DNA of 6,492 bases from assembly GCA_026982515.1 (NCBI GenBank), contig JALSGY010000018.1:1-6492 (forward strand). The letters are read 5' to 3'. This stretch comes from Paracoccaceae bacterium (GTDB lineage: Bacteria > Pseudomonadota > Alphaproteobacteria > Rhodobacterales > Rhodobacteraceae). This document shows, piece after piece, positions 5,315 to 6,492 of this stretch. The position numbers were made by a program, and so were the translations under genes. The stretch's first letter is position 1. Each line of letters starts with the position of its first letter. The notes beneath the pieces are model-generated. The model was not told the origin of the DNA and ran no database searches. It was given only the letters and a program-made list of their open reading frames with translations.

Positions 5315-6106
5315 TTACGCATTGTTTGTGTCGCCCCCGTCCTCGCCACTCGTCCCTCGTCCCTCGTCCCTTTGCCGGCACAACGCGCCAAGCAAACGAC
5401 CAATGGCAAAGGTCTCCACCCGGTCCACCCCCCGCGCGAGCAGATCGCGGGCCTGTTGCGGATCGCCGCATTCGTAAACCGCGAGGCGGTGGCCGGGGTG
5501 TTCGATGGCGCCGGGGGGCAGGGTGTCGAGCCGGCACAGCCACCACTCGGCCTCCAGGGCCTGTACCGCCGGCAATCGGTGATCGGCCCAGTCGTCGAAC
5601 ACGGAGCCGATGGGCCAGGAGGTGCGCCGGCGAACCGCGGCCAGCGCCGCGGTGTCGTAGGAGATGAGGACGCAGCGGCCAGTCAGGGGGGCAAGCAGCG
5701 GCAGCACAGCCTCCAGCACGGCCTCCACGCCGAAGCGCGCCAGACTGATCCGCTTGAGTTCCACATAGGTCTCCACGTCCGGCCGGGCGGTCAGCCAGCC
5801 CACGAAATCATGCAGGGTCGGGATCGGCGCGCCCTCGCCGCCCGTCGGGCCGCGCACGCGGAAGGCCTGCACCTGCTCGAGGGTCTTTTCGTGAATCGCG
5901 CCGGACACGCCGCACAGGCGCCGCAGATCCCGATCGTGGAACAGCACCGGCACCCCGTCGGCGGTCATTTGCACGTCGGTCTCCAGCACGTGCCCGCCCA
6001 CGGCCAGGGCATCGGCGAAGGCCGGCAGGGTGTTCTCGGGAAAGCGGGCCGCGTGGCCCCGATGGGCCACCAGTTGCCAGCCCGGATCAGTCTGGCTCAC
6101 GCTCAT
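5315..6106 (-). CDS. cytoplasmic glycerophosphodiester phosphodiesterase (GDPD family)
   Basis: GDPD enzymes hydrolyse glycerophosphodiesters, the deacylation products of phospholipids, to sn-glycerol-3-phosphate and an alcohol. The 263-residue product has the TIM-barrel motifs in order: AHRGHAARFPENTLPAF (14-30) with catalytic His15 and metal or substrate residues Arg16 and Glu24, LETDVQMTADG (41-51) with Glu42 and Asp44, and LFHDRDL (55-61) with the second catalytic His57. YVELK (114-118) carries the metal-binding Glu116. No signal peptide or membrane segment is seen, so it is UgpQ-like rather than the periplasmic GlpQ type. The barrel end reads GVDRVETFAIGRLL instead of the common GVDGIxTDxP, so that closing loop is atypical. 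The last 16 residues are Gly/Asp/Glu-rich and partly encoded by a tandem heptamer. ATG at 6104-6106 is the natural start, although its Shine-Dalgarno is weak. The gene converges on the kinase gene. Confidence 0.9.
   Translation of the reverse strand: MSVSQTDPGWQLVAHRGHAARFPENTLPAFADALAVGGHVLETDVQMTADGVPVLFHDRDLRRLCGVSGAIHEKTLEQVQAFRVRGPTGGEGAPIPTLHDFVGWLTARPDVETYVELKRISLARFGVEAVLEAVLPLLAPLTGRCVLISYDTAALAAVRRRTSWPIGSVFDDWADHRLPAVQALEAEWWLCRLDTLPPGAIEHPGHRLAVYECGDPQQARDLLARGVDRVETFAIGRLLGALCRQRDEGRGTSGEDGGDTNNA
5349..5369. repeat. tandem heptamer CTCGTCC, three perfect copies
   Basis: CTCGTCC is repeated at 5349-5355, 5356-5362 and 5363-5369, with a degenerate copy before it (CTCGCCA, 5342-5348). 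It encodes part of the Gly/Asp/Glu-rich C-terminus of the phosphodiesterase on the minus strand. The reverse complement GGACGAG occurs once at 5266-5272, in the last codons of the convergent kinase gene, within an 11-bp match (5263-5273 against 5355-5365). Confidence 0.75.
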
Positions 6107-6205
6107 CGCCTGCGCCCCGCCCCTTGCCGAACCTGCTAGCCCGGATATTGCACCAAGGCGCCGGATGATTGCGGACTTTGCAGCCGCACTCGCGCCGCGC
6201 TGGAG

Positions 6206-6235
6206 CGAAAGGCGTAGCCATGGCTACGGCTTTCG
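6206..6235. repeat. 30-bp near-perfect palindrome inside the terminal-repeat element
   Basis: Positions 6206-6219 pair with 6222-6235 around the central AT, with one G-G mismatch at 6212 and 6229. The core GTAGCCATGGCTAC (6214-6227) is a perfect palindrome and contains an NcoI-type CCATGG. As DNA it could be a protein-binding site or a cruciform; as RNA, a hairpin. Confidence 0.8.
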
Positions 6236-6255
6236 TGAAGCGCAAGCGAGCGCGA

Positions 6256-6287
6256 GCGACCGTTTCGTCTGGAACGAAACGGGTCGC
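6256..6287. repeat. hairpin with 13-bp stem inside the terminal-repeat element
   Basis: GCGACCGTTTCGT (6256-6268) pairs with ACGAAACGGGTCGC (6274-6287), with one bulged base and a five-base loop. A competing stem, CGCGC/GCGCG around AAA (6285-6297), overlaps its 3' side. Confidence 0.75.
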
Positions 6288-6306
6288 GCAAAGCGCGCCC
6301 GGAGGG

Positions 6307-6328
6307 GGCAGACCAGGGAAGGTCTGCC
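6307..6328. repeat. 8-bp hairpin with AGGGAA loop inside the terminal-repeat element
   Basis: GGCAGACC (6307-6314) and GGTCTGCC (6321-6328) form a perfect stem. It directly abuts the CACCAAAG arm that begins at 6328. Confidence 0.75.
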
Positions 6329-6444
6329 ACCAAAGCCGCAAGGGCCGGCGCAGAGGACGGGCGGAACAAAGTGTCTTTGGTGAAATCGTCCACATGTTTC
6401 AACAAGGCCTTGTTATTCAAGGATTTGTTTGACCGCCCGTCCTC
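6328..6444. repeat. two interleaved inverted repeats (pseudoknot-like) in the terminal-repeat element
   Basis: CACCAAAG (6328-6335) is complementary to CTTTGGTG (6375-6382). GAGGACGGGCGG (6353-6364) is complementary to CCGCCCGTCCTC (6433-6444). The order of the arms is A-B-A'-B', so both stems can form at once in a transcript only as a pseudoknot. A 14-bp perfect palindrome, AACAAGGCCTTGTT (6401-6414), sits between A' and B'. Confidence 0.6.
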
Positions 6445-6471
6445 GACTTGGTGCAATATCCGGGCTAGAAT
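6443..6471 (+). promoter_or_regulatory. candidate promoter at the right end of the element
   Basis: TCGACT (6443-6448, four of six of the -35 consensus) and TAGAAT (6466-6471, five of six of the -10) are separated by 17 bp. The -35 and spacer lie within the element, and the -10 begins in the CTAG at its edge. The predicted start is near 6478, two bases before the next ATG, which would give an almost leaderless message. Confidence 0.4.
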
Positions 6472-6479
6472 CCCGGCGC

Positions 6480-6492
6480 ATGAACCCCGACA
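6480..6492 (+). CDS. start of a further gene, truncated by the window end
   Basis: ATG at 6480 followed by AAC CCC GAC reads MNPD and runs off the window. Its support is the candidate -10 box just upstream and the fact that trhP, the other gene here without a Shine-Dalgarno sequence, also opens MNP. There is no Shine-Dalgarno sequence. The product cannot be named from four codons, and the start itself is uncertain. Confidence 0.35.

Larger units (their letters stand above)
6136..6468. mobile_element. non-coding element with perfect 22-bp terminal inverted repeats, MITE-like
   Basis: The ends at 6136-6157 and 6447-6468 are perfect reverse complements. Each consists of CTAG plus the 18-base core CCCGGATATTGCACCAAG. 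CTAG is itself a palindrome, so it can be read either as the outer four bases of the repeat or as a 4-bp target-site duplication around a 325-bp element (6140-6464). No credible protein is encoded: frames across it are arginine-rich, lack ribosome-binding sites and cross the palindromes. The interior has several stems, listed separately. The size, perfect ends and lack of a transposase fit a non-autonomous insertion sequence derivative. The parent family is not identified; a CTAG duplication would be compatible with the YTAR target of IS5-group elements. A structured RNA gene is an alternative. Confidence 0.7.

Noticed and set aside
4093..5667. + strand frame of 524 codons spanning the kinase end and the phosphodiesterase
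   Set aside because: It overlaps two confirmed genes in other frames, its product is Arg/Pro-rich, and it has no ribosome-binding site.
6136..6456. Open frames of about 90-106 codons on both strands inside the terminal-repeat element
   Set aside because: Arg/Ser-rich products cross the palindromes, have no Shine-Dalgarno and end in residues encoded by the terminal repeat. They are likely artefacts.
1..6492. CRISPR array, tRNA or rRNA genes, prophage or toxin-antitoxin genes
   Set aside because: No regularly spaced repeats, tRNA-like CCA ends with cloverleaf consensus, rRNA segments or recognisable phage or toxin motifs were seen on either strand. The cloverleaf-like 118-bp repeat lacks the conserved tRNA bases.

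Overview
The window looks like chromosome of a GC-rich gammaproteobacterium, possibly a Chromatiales or Ectothiorhodospiraceae-like lineage. The class is suggested by an Rsd/AlgQ-type sigma-70 regulator and a TrhP (YegQ) tRNA hydroxylase. The finer placement is a guess from composition and the style of the intergenic repeats. All identifications come from reading motifs, not from database searches.

Layout. Positions 1-700 hold two very small genes: a 41-residue single-pass membrane peptide (43-168) and a 47-residue acidic protein (448-591). The second has an unusually elaborate upstream region: AT-rich DNA, two candidate sigma-70 promoters, two inverted-repeat operator candidates, a perfect Shine-Dalgarno sequence, and a strong terminator behind it. 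Positions 777-2011 hold two leftward genes, a YgjP-type zinc metallopeptidase followed by rsd. A 118-bp palindromic repeat with 33-bp perfect arms (2108-2225) separates them from the rightward trhP gene (2335-3684). Next come a rightward FGGY kinase of the glycerol-kinase group (3821-5281) and, converging on it, a glycerophosphodiester phosphodiesterase (5315-6106). The last 350 bases hold a roughly 333-bp non-coding element with perfect terminal inverted repeats and many internal stems. The first codons of a further rightward gene begin at about 6480.

Functional themes. The kinase and phosphodiesterase both suggest glycerol-phosphate or polyol metabolism, but they converge and are not one operon. 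The kinase has lost two residues that bind glycerol in E. coli GlpK, and its phosphate loop is altered, so its substrate is uncertain. Rsd and TrhP are housekeeping regulators of transcription and translation. The most unusual parts are the two palindromic intergenic elements and the regulated 47-residue protein. No phage, CRISPR, toxin-antitoxin or defence system was recognised. I see no complete new multi-gene system; the novelty is in the small proteins, the repeats and the divergent kinase.
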